64,000 nucleotides of DNA from Phycisphaera sp. (GCA_003712165.1 RHLH01000001.1:248001-312000), one strand, 5' to 3'. Counted from the stretch's first letter, positions 24,670 through 33,722 are shown. Numbers and translations: made by a program. Notes: generated from the letters alone by a model not told the origin.

Positions 24670-25929
24670 ATGAAACAGAATTCAATACTCGCCGTGATGG
24701 TCCTCGCTCTTGCGATGTTCATCCCCGCGCTCCCTGCGCAGGCGAATCTTGCACTCGTTGAGCCTGGCGACGACGTCGTCAAGCTCACCGACGGCCGCGA
24801 GCTCACCGGCAAAATCGTTCGCGAGAAAGACGGCTACGTCTGGCTAGACATGGGAGTGGGTCAGCCGCTCTTCTTGTCTCCCGACAAGATCAAAGAAATC
24901 GTTCGCAACTCGGGCGCCGAAGCTGGCGAAGACCCCATCTCGCTTGAGGCAGAAGAGAAAGCCTGGGTTGATGATCCAAACGTCACCCGCGCCGCCATCA
25001 TCACAGCAGAGGGCATGGTCGGCATGCAGATGGCTTCCAAGCCTCTCCGTGATGCGATCCCGATGCTTAAAGAAGAGGGCGTCGAACTCGTCGTGTTCAA
25101 AGTGAAATCGGGCGGCGGGTTCCTGCTCGAGATCCAGCCTCTCTCTGATGTGCTCCACAACGAATACAAGCAGAACTTCCAGCTCGTGGCTTGGATCGAC
25201 AGCGCCATCTCGGCCGCCGCGATGACAGCGCTGACCATCGATGAAATCTACTTCATGCCGCACGGCCACTTCGGTGCCATGACCGGCTGGTCGGGCCAGC
25301 TCCAGGCGATGTCAGGCCGCGGGCTCGAGGACGTGTACTACAAGATGGAGAAGATCTCGACCAGAAGCCAGCGGGCGGAGTACATCCCGCTGATCAAGGC
25401 GATGCAGCACAACCGCATGGTGTCCTACGACATCGACGAAGCAACCGGTGAGATCAACTTCTATGAGACCACCGCCGGTGAGTTTGTCCTCAACGACGGC
25501 GAACACGTTCTCACGCTCGATTCACAGCAAGCAGAGCACTGCGGTTTCAGCCAAGGCACCGCCGCGACGTACGAAGAACTCCAGGCCATACTCGAGCAGA
25601 GTGTCGGTGAGATCGAGTGGGTCGGCGAGAAGGTCGAGGGCATCCCGTACCCCGTCAGCAAGGCCGAGATGCACCAGCGTGAGTACCGCGAAGAGGTCGA
25701 CTACCAGGACGCACGCTTCCAGGAAGTAGTGGTCAAGTACCAGATGGAGATCCAGAACGCCCAGGGCGTCGCGGTTGAGCGCCGGGGCGGCTTCCTCCGC
25801 CGAGCGGAGGGCTACCTCGCACGCATCAAGCGCATGATCAAAATCAACCCGAACTTCGGCATCTTCACCGTCAACGAAGAGTGGATCCGCCAGCAGGAAG
25901 AGATCATCCGAGAGCTCCGCCGGGGCTGA
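24670..25929 (+). CDS. Exported ClpP/crotonase-fold protein, NfeD serine-protease-like (2)
   Basis: 419 aa from ATG 24670. Signal peptide to about PAQAN, then a small beta domain (DVVKLTDGRELTGKIVREKDGYVWLD), then the ClpP-like core: VTRAAIITAEGMVGMQMASKPLRDAI, ELVVFKVKSGGGFLLEI and FQLVAWIDSAISAAAMTALTIDEIYF, with Ser in the SAISAAA nucleophile elbow. GEHVLTLDSQQAEHCGFSQG corresponds to the membrane-protease LTLTAxEA-like segment. The C-terminus is a charged helix. Paralogous to the preceding gene; both are likely periplasmic and may form mixed oligomers. Confidence 0.7.
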   Translation: MKQNSILAVMVLALAMFIPALPAQANLALVEPGDDVVKLTDGRELTGKIVREKDGYVWLDMGVGQPLFLSPDKIKEIVRNSGAEAGEDPISLEAEEKAWVDDPNVTRAAIITAEGMVGMQMASKPLRDAIPMLKEEGVELVVFKVKSGGGFLLEIQPLSDVLHNEYKQNFQLVAWIDSAISAAAMTALTIDEIYFMPHGHFGAMTGWSGQLQAMSGRGLEDVYYKMEKISTRSQRAEYIPLIKAMQHNRMVSYDIDEATGEINFYETTAGEFVLNDGEHVLTLDSQQAEHCGFSQGTAATYEELQAILEQSVGEIEWVGEKVEGIPYPVSKAEMHQREYREEVDYQDARFQEVVVKYQMEIQNAQGVAVERRGGFLRRAEGYLARIKRMIKINPNFGIFTVNEEWIRQQEEIIRELRRG

Positions 25930-25956
25930 TCCCTTGATCCATCACTGATCACCACG

Positions 25957-25988
25957 ACGGCCGGGCACCCGCTGCTCGGCCGTTTTTT
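25957..25988 (+). terminator. Rho-independent terminator
   Basis: An 11-bp GC-rich stem (one G-T pair) with a 5-nt loop is followed by six T. It closes the two-gene ClpP-fold unit. Confidence 0.85.
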
Positions 25989-26031
25989 CATGCGCATACC
26001 ATTGGCGGTCACACCGAATCAGGAGCCCTCG

Positions 26032-27786
26032 ATGCCCGCGATCCCTACCGACTTTGTCTCTGCAGACCTCGACGCGACCGATTTCTCGCAGCTGGAGCCC
26101 CTGTTCAGCTCGCTGCTGGAGCGACCCGTCAATTCCAAGGACGAGCTGGAGTCCTGGCTCGTGGACCGGAGCGAGCTTGAGGCGTCGTGTTCCGAGGCGA
26201 TGGCGCTTCTTTACATCGCGATGACGTGCAACACGAACGACGAGGCCGCGTCGGGTGCGTACGCGAGGTACATCGAGGATGTGCCGCCCAAGATCAAGCC
26301 GCTCTCGTTCGAACTCGATAAGCGTCAGAAGCGGCTCGCCGACGAGCTCGGTCTCACGGGCGATCGGTACGAGGTCATCAACCGCGACACCGCGGCGGAC
26401 GTCGATCTGTTCCGCGAAGAGAACGTCCCGATCGAGACTGAGATCGCCAAGCTCGATCAGAAGTACGACACAATCTGCGGCGCGATGACCGTCAACTTCG
26501 AGGGCGAAGAGAAAACGCTCCCGCAGATGGGCGTGTACTTCGAGAGCACCGACCGCGACACACGCGAGAAGGCGTGGCGCGCCGTGTCGGAGCGCAGGCT
26601 GCAGGACGTCGAGCCGATCAACGAGATATACGACGAGATGGTCGCCAAGCGTGAGACGCTCGGGGAGAACGCCGGGTTCGATTCGTACACGGGCTTCGCG
26701 TTCAAGTCGAAGCACCGGTTCGACTACACACCCGAGCACTGCTTCGCGTTCCACGAGGCGTGCGAGAAGATCGTCGCGCCGTTTGCGCGAAAGCTCGACG
26801 ACGAGCGCCGCCAGAAGCTGGGGCTTGATGTGCTCAGCCCCTGGGATATGGCTGTCGACGAGAAGGGCCGGGCGCCGCTGACACCTTTCGACGGCGGGGC
26901 CGATCTCGTGTCCAAGACCAACGCCGCGTTCATGTCGCTCGACCCGAGGCTCGCCGAGATGCTCTCGCAGCTTGGAGACGGCGCCGGGCGAGTGACCGCT
27001 GAGAACATGAAGAACCCGCCGCTCCTGGATCTCGATTCGCGCGTGGGCAAGGCGCCGGGCGGCTACCAGTACATGCGTGACCGCTCGCGGAAGCCGTTCA
27101 TCTTTATGAACGCCGCGGGGTTGCACCGGGACCTCGAGACGATGGTGCACGAGGCGGGCCACGCGTTCCACTCGATGCTCTGCGTAGATGAACCGCTGCT
27201 GCACTACCGCCACAGCCCGATCGAGTTCGCCGAGGTCGCGAGCATGTCGATGGAGCTGTTGACGATGCCGCACTGGGGCGCAGCGGGTTCGTTCTACGAA
27301 GGCAAGCCCGAGGACCACGCCCGCGCGATGCGGCGACAGATCGAGTCGTCGATCACGCTCCTGCCCTGGATCGCGACGATCGACGCGTTCCAGCACTGGG
27401 TCTACGCGAACCCGACGCACTCCCGCGACGACCGGACCGCCCAGTGGATCGAGCTCGACAAGCGCTTCGGCAGAGGCTTCAGCTGGGACGGGCTCGAGCA
27501 GTTCCGCGACTCGGGATGGCAGAAGCAGGGACACCTGTTCGGCTCTCCTTTCTACTACATCGAGTACGGCATCGCCCAGCTCGGCGCGCTCGGCCTCTGG
27601 ATCCGCTCGCTCGAAGAAGGCCCGGCGGTCGCGATCGACGCGTACATCAGTGCGCTCTCGCTGGGCGGCAGCAGACCGCTGCCCGAACTCTTCCACGCTG
27701 CGGGTCTGGACTTCGACTTCGGCCCGGCGGTCGTCGAGCGCCTCGTCGAGCGTGTCGAGAGCGAGCTGGCCAAGCTGCCCGAGTGA
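26032..27786 (+). CDS. M3 family oligoendopeptidase (PepF-like)
   Basis: 584 aa from ATG 26032, with AGGAG 7 nt upstream. A zinc metallopeptidase with HEAGHAFH (HExxH) at about residues 380-387 and a downstream Glu in SPIEFAEVASMSMELL as third ligand. No signal peptide, so it probably trims peptides in the cytoplasm. Length agrees with the family (about 560-600). Its stop overlaps the start of the decarboxylase gene (TGATG), giving translational coupling. Confidence 0.85.
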   Translation: MPAIPTDFVSADLDATDFSQLEPLFSSLLERPVNSKDELESWLVDRSELEASCSEAMALLYIAMTCNTNDEAASGAYARYIEDVPPKIKPLSFELDKRQKRLADELGLTGDRYEVINRDTAADVDLFREENVPIETEIAKLDQKYDTICGAMTVNFEGEEKTLPQMGVYFESTDRDTREKAWRAVSERRLQDVEPINEIYDEMVAKRETLGENAGFDSYTGFAFKSKHRFDYTPEHCFAFHEACEKIVAPFARKLDDERRQKLGLDVLSPWDMAVDEKGRAPLTPFDGGADLVSKTNAAFMSLDPRLAEMLSQLGDGAGRVTAENMKNPPLLDLDSRVGKAPGGYQYMRDRSRKPFIFMNAAGLHRDLETMVHEAGHAFHSMLCVDEPLLHYRHSPIEFAEVASMSMELLTMPHWGAAGSFYEGKPEDHARAMRRQIESSITLLPWIATIDAFQHWVYANPTHSRDDRTAQWIELDKRFGRGFSWDGLEQFRDSGWQKQGHLFGSPFYYIEYGIAQLGALGLWIRSLEEGPAVAIDAYISALSLGGSRPLPELFHAAGLDFDFGPAVVERLVERVESELAKLPE

Positions 27787-29300
27787 TGATGGGCGACCAA
27801 GGAAATCAGCCAAATCACATGTCGCCCGACGAGTTTCGGAGAGAGGCCTCGCGCGCGATCGATCTCGTCGCGGCGTACATGAAGCAGGTTCAGTCTCTGC
27901 CCGCAAAACCAGAGACCAAACCGGGCGATGTCTTCAGCAAAATCCCGGCTGAGGCGCAGCTCGAGCCCGGGGAGCCGGGCGAGTGGTCGCGCGTCTTTGA
28001 AGAGATCGAATCGCTGATCCTGCCCAACATGATGCACTGGCAATCGCCGAGCTTCTTCGGCTACTTCCCGTGCAACTCGACCGGTCCCGCCATCATCGGC
28101 GAGCTTCTGAGCGCCGGGCTCGGTCAGCAGGGCATGCTCTGGCAGACCTCTCCCGCGTCGAACGAGCTCGAGCGCGCGCTGCTTGATCAGATGGGCCGAG
28201 CCATGGGATTGCCCGAGTCGTTCCTCTCGATCTCAGACAACGGCGGGGGGTGCATCCAGTCCACAGCGAGCGAGGCAACACTCACCGCGATGGTCGCGGG
28301 CCGTCGGCGCGCCACCGAGCGGGGCGCCGACTTCCACAAGACAACCGTCTACGCTTCGACGCAGACGCACAGCTCGTTCGTCAAGGCTGGGCTGATCGCA
28401 GGCCTCGCTTCGAACGCCGAGGACACGAGCCGGGTGCGCTTGATCGCCGTGAACGCACAGTGCGAGATGGATCTGGGCGCGCTCGAACGAGCCATCCGCG
28501 AGGACTTGGCAAACGGTCTCACGCCCGCGATGGTCTGCGCAACGCTCGGGACGACAGGCACGACAGCGATCGATGACCTCGCCGGCATCGTCGAGGTTCT
28601 CAGAGATACCGGCGCTGCCGATGCGGGCTGCTGGCTTCACGTCGACGCGGCTCACGCCGGCGCCCTGCTCGTATGCCCCGAGCAACGGGCGATGATCGAG
28701 GGGATCGAACACGCAGACTCCTTGTGCTTCAACCCGCACAAATGGCTGCTCGTGAACTTCGATTGCGACCTCTTCTGGACCAGCGACCGCCGATCGCTCG
28801 TCAACAGCATGTCGGTGACTCCCGAGTATCTGCGCAACAGAGCGACGGATACTGGAGAGGTGTTCGACTATCGCGACTGGGGCGTGCCGCTTGGACGCAA
28901 GTTCCGGTCGCTCAAGCTCTGGCTCGTGCTGCGCCACTACGGGTTGTCGGGCCTTCAGACGCACGTCCGCGCCGGGCTCGAGCAAGCCGAGCTCTTCGAG
29001 TCGCTCGTCCTCGCTGACGACAGGTTCGAGGTGCTCATGCCGCGAACGATGAACCTCGTCTGCATCGCGCTCAAAGCGGGTGATGAGGCCACGCGCAGGC
29101 TTATGGAGCTTGTGAACAACCAAGGCCCTGCGTTCCTGACACACACGAGCGTCCCGATGCAAAGCGGCGACCGGTACGCGATCCGTGTTTCCATCGGCGC
29201 GACCACGACCCGCACCGAGCACATCAGGCAACTCTTCGATCAGATGTCGGGCTTTGCGGACGAGGCGGTCGCCTCTGCAAGCAGCGCGCAGGCGGAGTAG
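27786..29300 (+). CDS. PLP-dependent decarboxylase, aromatic-L-amino-acid decarboxylase family
   Basis: 504 aa; ATG 27786 or 27789. Group II decarboxylase features: HWQSPSFFGYFPCN near the N-terminus, the substrate loop MLWQTSPASNELE, CATLGTTGTTAIDDL, HVDAAHAG with the PLP-pairing Asp, and FNPHKWLLVNFDC with the Schiff-base Lys. It would decarboxylate an aromatic L-amino acid such as Trp, Tyr or DOPA; the sequence does not fix which. Coupled to the M3 peptidase, so peptide-derived amino acids may be its supply. Confidence 0.85.
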   Translation: MMGDQGNQPNHMSPDEFRREASRAIDLVAAYMKQVQSLPAKPETKPGDVFSKIPAEAQLEPGEPGEWSRVFEEIESLILPNMMHWQSPSFFGYFPCNSTGPAIIGELLSAGLGQQGMLWQTSPASNELERALLDQMGRAMGLPESFLSISDNGGGCIQSTASEATLTAMVAGRRRATERGADFHKTTVYASTQTHSSFVKAGLIAGLASNAEDTSRVRLIAVNAQCEMDLGALERAIREDLANGLTPAMVCATLGTTGTTAIDDLAGIVEVLRDTGAADAGCWLHVDAAHAGALLVCPEQRAMIEGIEHADSLCFNPHKWLLVNFDCDLFWTSDRRSLVNSMSVTPEYLRNRATDTGEVFDYRDWGVPLGRKFRSLKLWLVLRHYGLSGLQTHVRAGLEQAELFESLVLADDRFEVLMPRTMNLVCIALKAGDEATRRLMELVNNQGPAFLTHTSVPMQSGDRYAIRVSIGATTTRTEHIRQLFDQMSGFADEAVASASSAQAE

Positions 29301-29303
29301 GCT
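29298..29303 (+). promoter_or_regulatory. -10-like hexamer TAGGCT overlapping a stop codon
   Basis: TAGGCT ends 7 nt before ATG 29311; its TAG is the decarboxylase stop. There is no SD in the gap. Confidence 0.5.
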
Positions 29304-29310
29304 TCACCCG

Positions 29311-29940
29311 ATGACGCTCAGGTTCCTCATCATGATCACGTGCACGCTCCTGCTTATTGGGTGCTCGTCAGCTCCCACGCAGTCGGGCGCGGGCGGGCGG
29401 TTCGTTGTCGAGCCAGGCGCGTACGAGCGCGCGTTCGACGCGTCGCGCGATAAGCTCGCCGGGCTCGGATTCGAGCTCGAGCGCATCGACGCCCGCGCGG
29501 GCGTGCTGACGACCAAGCCCCTCGCGTCGAGCGGGTTCGGGACCCCCTGGGATCGTCAGCAGATGTCCATGAAGTCGGAGCTCGCCGATCTTGCGCACGC
29601 CCAGCAGCGCTCTGTGCGGATCACATTCATGCCCGAGTCAATGGTCGACCGCCTGCCGAGCGACGCGGCCGGCTCGCAGATCAGCGGAGGCGTGCTCGGG
29701 GCTCCGATCGCCGAGCGATCACAGACGGAACGCCTTGTAGGCGAGGTCGAGGTCACGATCGAGCGTCTGTACCAGCCCTACTGGCGCCTTTCGGGTGTCA
29801 GCGTGAACTACTCGGGCCGGGCTCAGGACCCGACGCTGCGCAGCCGGGGCATGTCGCGCGGGTTCACCGTGGTGACGAAGCGCGACGGCGCACTCGAACG
29901 CGCACTGGCGAGCCGGATCGGCAGCGCCATCCAAGAGTGA
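29311..29940 (+). CDS. Hypothetical lipoprotein
   Basis: 209 aa with a clear lipobox (LLLIGCSS, Cys18). The mature part starts with a Gly-rich linker and contains two strand-helix units (YERAFDASRDKLAGLGFELERIDARAGVLTTKP), a layout seen in envelope lipoproteins that bind other lipoproteins, but I do not recognise the family. It converges on the LuxR-type gene, stops 22 nt apart. Confidence 0.65.
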   Translation: MTLRFLIMITCTLLLIGCSSAPTQSGAGGRFVVEPGAYERAFDASRDKLAGLGFELERIDARAGVLTTKPLASSGFGTPWDRQQMSMKSELADLAHAQQRSVRITFMPESMVDRLPSDAAGSQISGGVLGAPIAERSQTERLVGEVEVTIERLYQPYWRLSGVSVNYSGRAQDPTLRSRGMSRGFTVVTKRDGALERALASRIGSAIQE

Positions 29941-29962
29941 TCCATCAATCGAGTTGAGAAAC

Positions 29963-30913
29963 TCAGTCCCGACGCGCGTCGGTCTGCACACCCATCGGCT
30001 TGGCCTCGACGCGCTCGCCGCTCACGGCTGTCTCGACGGCCTTGTGCTCGATCGTCGACGCGGTCTGGTGCGTCTCGGGGTCGATCGTCGCGTGACCGAG
30101 CGCACGAGACACAAGCTCGCCCCGGCTCGACGCGTTGAGCTTGCGGTGCAGGCTCTTGACGTGGTCGTGCACGGTGTGAGGGCTTCGGCCGAGGTCGTCG
30201 GCGATCTGCCTGACGCTCTTGCCGAGTGTGAGCTGTTCGAGCACAACCTGTTCGCGCTGGGTGAGCCACTTGGTGGGGCCCTCGGAACCGTCGCCCAGCG
30301 CGAGCAGCGCGCGCCGCTCAAGGACCGGAAGGACCGCGCCCATCGCCTGGTTGTGTGATGGTGTCAGCCTGATGCCCTGACCGAGCGGTGCGACCTGCGC
30401 GATGATGACCCTGCCGCTCTCTGGATCACCAAAGCCGATGATGCCGACGAGGACATCGGAAGATTCGAGGCCGTGCCAAAGTCGAGGTATATCGCCGCGG
30501 GTGACGTTCTCACCTCCGGGCAGCTCGGTCAGCCTGCCAACGGTCGCGTACTGCCTCGCATTGCTCGCAACACGGACACCGACTCTCCTGAAGCGGGCGG
30601 CACGCACGCGGAGGGTTGCCAGTCTCGGGTCCTCGCCTCGGGGCTCGCCGTCGGCGCGCCTGATCGGGCGTGCCCGCGCAACGCCGACGCGTGCTGCGAC
30701 ACCAGAAACTTCCTGATTGGTCAGATCTCCGGTTGCTGAGAGCGTGCCGATAGTCACGGTTGCCAGTGCAGGCTCTGCAAGCCCGGCGATGCACCAAGCC
30801 GCACGGTCACACCACTCAAGGGTGGCGACAGCAGGCAGACCCATGATTGATTCCGCGGAAGTCGCTACGGACGCCATCACGGCATCGAATGCATTCGGGC
30901 GATCAGAGTCCAT
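29963..30913 (-). CDS. LuxR/FixJ-type helix-turn-helix transcriptional regulator
   Basis: 316 aa. A C-terminal LuxR-type DNA-binding domain at about residues 213-270 (LTQREQVVLEQLTLGKSVRQIADDLGRSPHTVHDHVKSLHRKL) follows an N-terminal region of about 200 residues without a recognisable receiver Asp pocket, possibly a PAS/GAF-like sensor. GGGGGT precedes the ATG by 6 nt. The gene is divergent from the UDP-galactopyranose mutase gene, and the 300-nt region between carries repeats that could be its operators. Confidence 0.8.
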   Translation of the reverse strand: MDSDRPNAFDAVMASVATSAESIMGLPAVATLEWCDRAAWCIAGLAEPALATVTIGTLSATGDLTNQEVSGVAARVGVARARPIRRADGEPRGEDPRLATLRVRAARFRRVGVRVASNARQYATVGRLTELPGGENVTRGDIPRLWHGLESSDVLVGIIGFGDPESGRVIIAQVAPLGQGIRLTPSHNQAMGAVLPVLERRALLALGDGSEGPTKWLTQREQVVLEQLTLGKSVRQIADDLGRSPHTVHDHVKSLHRKLNASSRGELVSRALGHATIDPETHQTASTIEHKAVETAVSGERVEAKPMGVQTDARRD

Positions 30914-31212
30914 GCATAACCCCCGTACCTAGCACACACCCCTCACATGCGTCGACAAACCAATTTGCTGCCGGAGCGACGAAGCTCCAGTGTAACGGAC
31001 GTCGTCATAACGGACCTTTCCAATCCACCATGAATTGGTAGGTTGACGACATACCGATAAAATAGGTAATTCTACCAACGATTGCCAGCCTATTTTGGGT
31101 GGTTTTGGTATCCAGACCTTGAAATCACACTCCTGACACCAGGATGGTTATCCACAGCAGCGGTTTCGATTCCCGGGGGATCTAGGATCCCGTGCTGCAA
31201 GGGAGTGTGTAC
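30914..31212 (+). promoter_or_regulatory. Divergent regulatory intergenic region with direct and inverted repeats
   Basis: About 300 nt, AT-richer than its flanks. It holds TAACGGAC twice at 30993-31000 and 31008-31015 (15-nt period), TTGACG at 31043-31048 as a possible -35 with TAATTC 18 nt downstream, an inverted repeat TTGGTAG/CTACCAA (31035-31041, 31072-31078) flanking that promoter, and a perfect DnaA-box sequence at 31148-31156. No coding gene or structured RNA was found. Confidence 0.5.
31148..31156 (+). promoter_or_regulatory. DnaA-box sequence TTATCCACA
   Basis: An exact match to the bacterial DnaA-box consensus. It is a single copy with no box cluster or dnaA/dnaN nearby, so it is not an origin; it may be chance or a DnaA-controlled promoter element. 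Confidence 0.4.
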
Positions 31213-32781
31213 GTGTCCAAAGCCGACGATTTGTCATCATCTCCAATCAAGGTGCTCATCGTCGGGGCCGGGCCTACCGGCCTCGGTGCCGGGTACCGCC
31301 TGAACCAACTCGGGCGTGATGACTACCTCGTGTGCGAGGCCTCGGACACCATCGGCGGGCTCGCCCGGAGCTACACCGACGACAACGGGTTCACATGGGA
31401 CGTGGGCGGCCACGTGCTGTTTAGCCACTACGCCGAGTACGACCGGATTTTCGAGGAGCTGATGCAGGGCGAGTACACCCTGAACGAGCGCGAGAGCTGG
31501 GTGCGGATGATGGGCACCTGGGTGCCGTACCCGTTCCAGAACAACCTGCGTTATCTGCCCGACGAGGATGCGGAGGCATGCATCGAAGGTTTGATCGACG
31601 CGCAGACCAACTCCGCCGGCGCCGCCGGGGCGACCAACTTCGGCGAGTTCATCGACAACGTGTTCGGCGAAGGGATCGCGACACGGTTCATGCGTCCGTA
31701 CAACTTCAAGGTCTGGGCGTACGAACCCGAAAAGCTCAACAAGATATGGATCGGCGAACGCGTCGCCGTCATCGACTGGGAGCGCGCCAAACGCAACGTC
31801 GACGAGGGCAAGGACGACTTCGGCTGGGGGCCCAACAACCGCTTCAAGTACCCGCTGGGCGGCACCGGCGATTTCTACAAGCGTTTCGAGCCAGTGATCG
31901 GTGACCGCCTCCGCCTCAACACCAAGCTCGTCTCGATCGATACCCAGCGCAGAGTCGCGACCTTCGAGAACGAACAAGGCGAGCGCACCGAGCAGGCCTT
32001 CGAGTCGCTCGTGAGCACGATGCCGTTAGACAGGCTTGTGTGTGACGTGATCGAGGGTGCGCCCATGGACATCCGCGACGCGGCTTCGCGCCTCGTGCAC
32101 TCGGGAGGCTTCATGGTCGGCGTGGGCATCAAGCGCCCGTGCCCCTCGACCAAGAGCTGGATGTACTTCCCCGAAGCCAACTGCCCGTTCTACCGTGTGA
32201 CGTACCTCTCCAACTACTCGCCCAACATGACGCCGAACAAAGAGACGCATTACTCGCTGCTGTGCGAGACGAGCTTCAGTCCCGACAAGCCCGAGGACGA
32301 GAACACGATCCTCGAGCGCACGATCGCGGGGCTTGAGAACGCTGGCCTCCTCGAGCCAGGCGAGCGCGACGACATCGTCTCCACCTGGGTCATGAGGGTC
32401 GGCTACAGCTACCCCACGCCGAGCGTCGAGCGCGACAAGATCCTCGCGAAGGTCATCCCCTGGCTCGAGGACCGCGGAATCTACAGCCGGGGCCGATTCG
32501 GCTTGTGGAAATACGAGGTCTCCAACACCGACCACTCTGTCATGCAGGGCGTCGAGGTCGTGGACCGGATCCTCGAGGACAAGCCTGAGCAGACGATCGG
32601 CATCGTCTACAACGTGACGGAAGACGGCAAGGCTGCCGCCGAGCACGAGCGCCCCGCCGTCGCGGGCTCTGGCGAGAAGCGGGTTGCCCAGCAGATCGAG
32701 AGCAAGAACGTCGCGGATGTGGGTGACATCCGTGAGGCAACGCTTTCAGAAGAAGAGCTGGGTGTAACCGACCGGAGCTAG
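31213..32781 (+). CDS. glf: UDP-galactopyranose mutase, eukaryotic type
   Basis: 522 aa from GTG 31213 (AAGGGAG 7 nt upstream; GTG 31192 is an alternative). A flavoenzyme that converts UDP-galactopyranose to UDP-galactofuranose. Residues GAGPTGLGAGYRL form the FAD loop. FTWDVGGHVLFSHY, GTWVPYPFQNNLRYLP, RFMRPYNFKVWA, GERVA, PLGGTGDFY and GLWKYEVSNTDHSVMQGVEVVD closely follow fungal and protozoan enzymes rather than the shorter bacterial Glf type (about 370-390 aa). A charged C-terminal extension follows the catalytic core. The product would feed galactofuranose into surface glycans. Confidence 0.8.
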   Translation: MSKADDLSSSPIKVLIVGAGPTGLGAGYRLNQLGRDDYLVCEASDTIGGLARSYTDDNGFTWDVGGHVLFSHYAEYDRIFEELMQGEYTLNERESWVRMMGTWVPYPFQNNLRYLPDEDAEACIEGLIDAQTNSAGAAGATNFGEFIDNVFGEGIATRFMRPYNFKVWAYEPEKLNKIWIGERVAVIDWERAKRNVDEGKDDFGWGPNNRFKYPLGGTGDFYKRFEPVIGDRLRLNTKLVSIDTQRRVATFENEQGERTEQAFESLVSTMPLDRLVCDVIEGAPMDIRDAASRLVHSGGFMVGVGIKRPCPSTKSWMYFPEANCPFYRVTYLSNYSPNMTPNKETHYSLLCETSFSPDKPEDENTILERTIAGLENAGLLEPGERDDIVSTWVMRVGYSYPTPSVERDKILAKVIPWLEDRGIYSRGRFGLWKYEVSNTDHSVMQGVEVVDRILEDKPEQTIGIVYNVTEDGKAAAEHERPAVAGSGEKRVAQQIESKNVADVGDIREATLSEEELGVTDRS

Positions 32782-32784
32782 AGC

Positions 32785-33447
32785 TCAGCCGCCCTGATTC
32801 ACTTCGCCGGCATCCTGCTCGGCTTCGATCCCCTGACGCAGCCGCTGGCGCAAGAGCTTGCGATCGATTTCAACGAGTGTGTCGATGGCTTCCGCGTAGC
32901 TGTCCGGCGTCGGTGTTCTGCGCTGCAGGAGCCTGATGCCCGCCTTCGCGTCGCCCTGGTGCGCGAGGCTGTAGGCAACGAGGATCTCGTGGTTGGGGTA
33001 GGCGATCCAGTACGAATCGCGTTGCCAGCGCTTGGGACCCGCGAGCACGAGCGTGTCGGCCTCGGCGTAGTCCTGCCGCTCGAACGCGTTGTGCGAGGCG
33101 TTGTAGGCGAGCCGACCGATGCGGCGCCAGAAAAACTCGTACTCACCTCCGGCGGGCAGATCGCTCTCGATCGCCTTCGCGAAATCGAGCACCGCGCCCG
33201 CGAAGAGCGTGGCGTTCGAGTCGTCTGCCTCAAGCAACTCTTCGGCTCTAATCAGTGATGCTTCGAAGGTGATGTTGCCCTGGTCGAATTCGGACACGAG
33301 CCGCTGGGCGACCTGGGGCCTGGTTGAGTTTTGAGCCGCGATAACGACTGCATCGAGATGAGCTCTCTCGCCTTCGCAACCGAGGCTGGCCAAAACGAAT
33401 GAGGCGATCAACGAAAGCGCCCAGACTGTCGCGGTGTTTCGGGGCAT
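32785..33447 (-). CDS. Hypothetical lipoprotein
   Basis: 220 aa from ATG 33447. Signal peptide MPRNTATVWALSLIASFVLASLGC with a probable lipidation Cys24. The mature part is helical (VAQRLVSEFDQGN, EASLIRAEELLEADDSN, SLAHQGDAKAGIRLLQRR) and looks like tetratricopeptide-type repeats, ending in a charged KLLRQRLRQGIEAEQ helix. No enzyme motif. The stop lies 3 nt from the convergent mutase stop. Confidence 0.65.
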   Translation of the reverse strand: MPRNTATVWALSLIASFVLASLGCEGERAHLDAVVIAAQNSTRPQVAQRLVSEFDQGNITFEASLIRAEELLEADDSNATLFAGAVLDFAKAIESDLPAGGEYEFFWRRIGRLAYNASHNAFERQDYAEADTLVLAGPKRWQRDSYWIAYPNHEILVAYSLAHQGDAKAGIRLLQRRTPTPDSYAEAIDTLVEIDRKLLRQRLRQGIEAEQDAGEVNQGG

Positions 33448-33722
33448 GGTCACTGTTATAGGTCTCCGCCGAAGGCCCAGAATCCGGGCTAGAAAGTCGG
33501 AAATAGGGGGTTCCATCGAAAAAGGAGTATTTGGAGGGAATCTGTCGGTTGTGACGATCGGTTTGCTGGCAGGCCCCCCGATCCCGTGCATGTTAAGGGT
33601 ATCTAATCGTGGGAAGCAGGCTTGCCGTGGGGGCTCGCCTGTTGGGTTTATCAAGAGCGAACGGTCGAGCGGTTGCCGTATCGCAGGAGCCAGGGGCTCG
33701 AAAGAGCCACGACTCGTGCGTG
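33448..33722 (+). other. Intergenic region without a gene
   Basis: Contains the minus-strand -10 box at 33455-33460, a TATCTAAT-like stretch near 33600, and a small GGCTC-GAAA-GAGCC hairpin at 33695-33708 just before the downstream gene. An open frame from GTG 33609 joins the next gene but has poorer codon bias. Nothing else supported. Confidence 0.4.
33455..33460 (-). promoter_or_regulatory. -10-like hexamer for the TPR-like lipoprotein
   Basis: On the minus strand TATAAC ends 7 nt before the ATG at 33447 with no SD; it fits the leaderless layout with C in place of the final T. Confidence 0.45.

Noticed and set aside
25942..27906. A 654-codon open frame on the minus strand opposite the M3 peptidase and decarboxylase genes
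   Set aside because: It is antisense to genes with clear catalytic motifs, is Arg/His/Val-rich as expected of a GC-codon shadow, and has no recognisable domain or SD.
31148..31156. Replication origin suggested by a perfect DnaA box
   Set aside because: It is a single box with no cluster, AT-rich unwinding element, dnaA, dnaN or gidA nearby.
31155..31190. GGTTTCGATTCCCGG resembling a tRNA T-arm
   Set aside because: The would-be stem does not pair and no other tRNA arm is present upstream.
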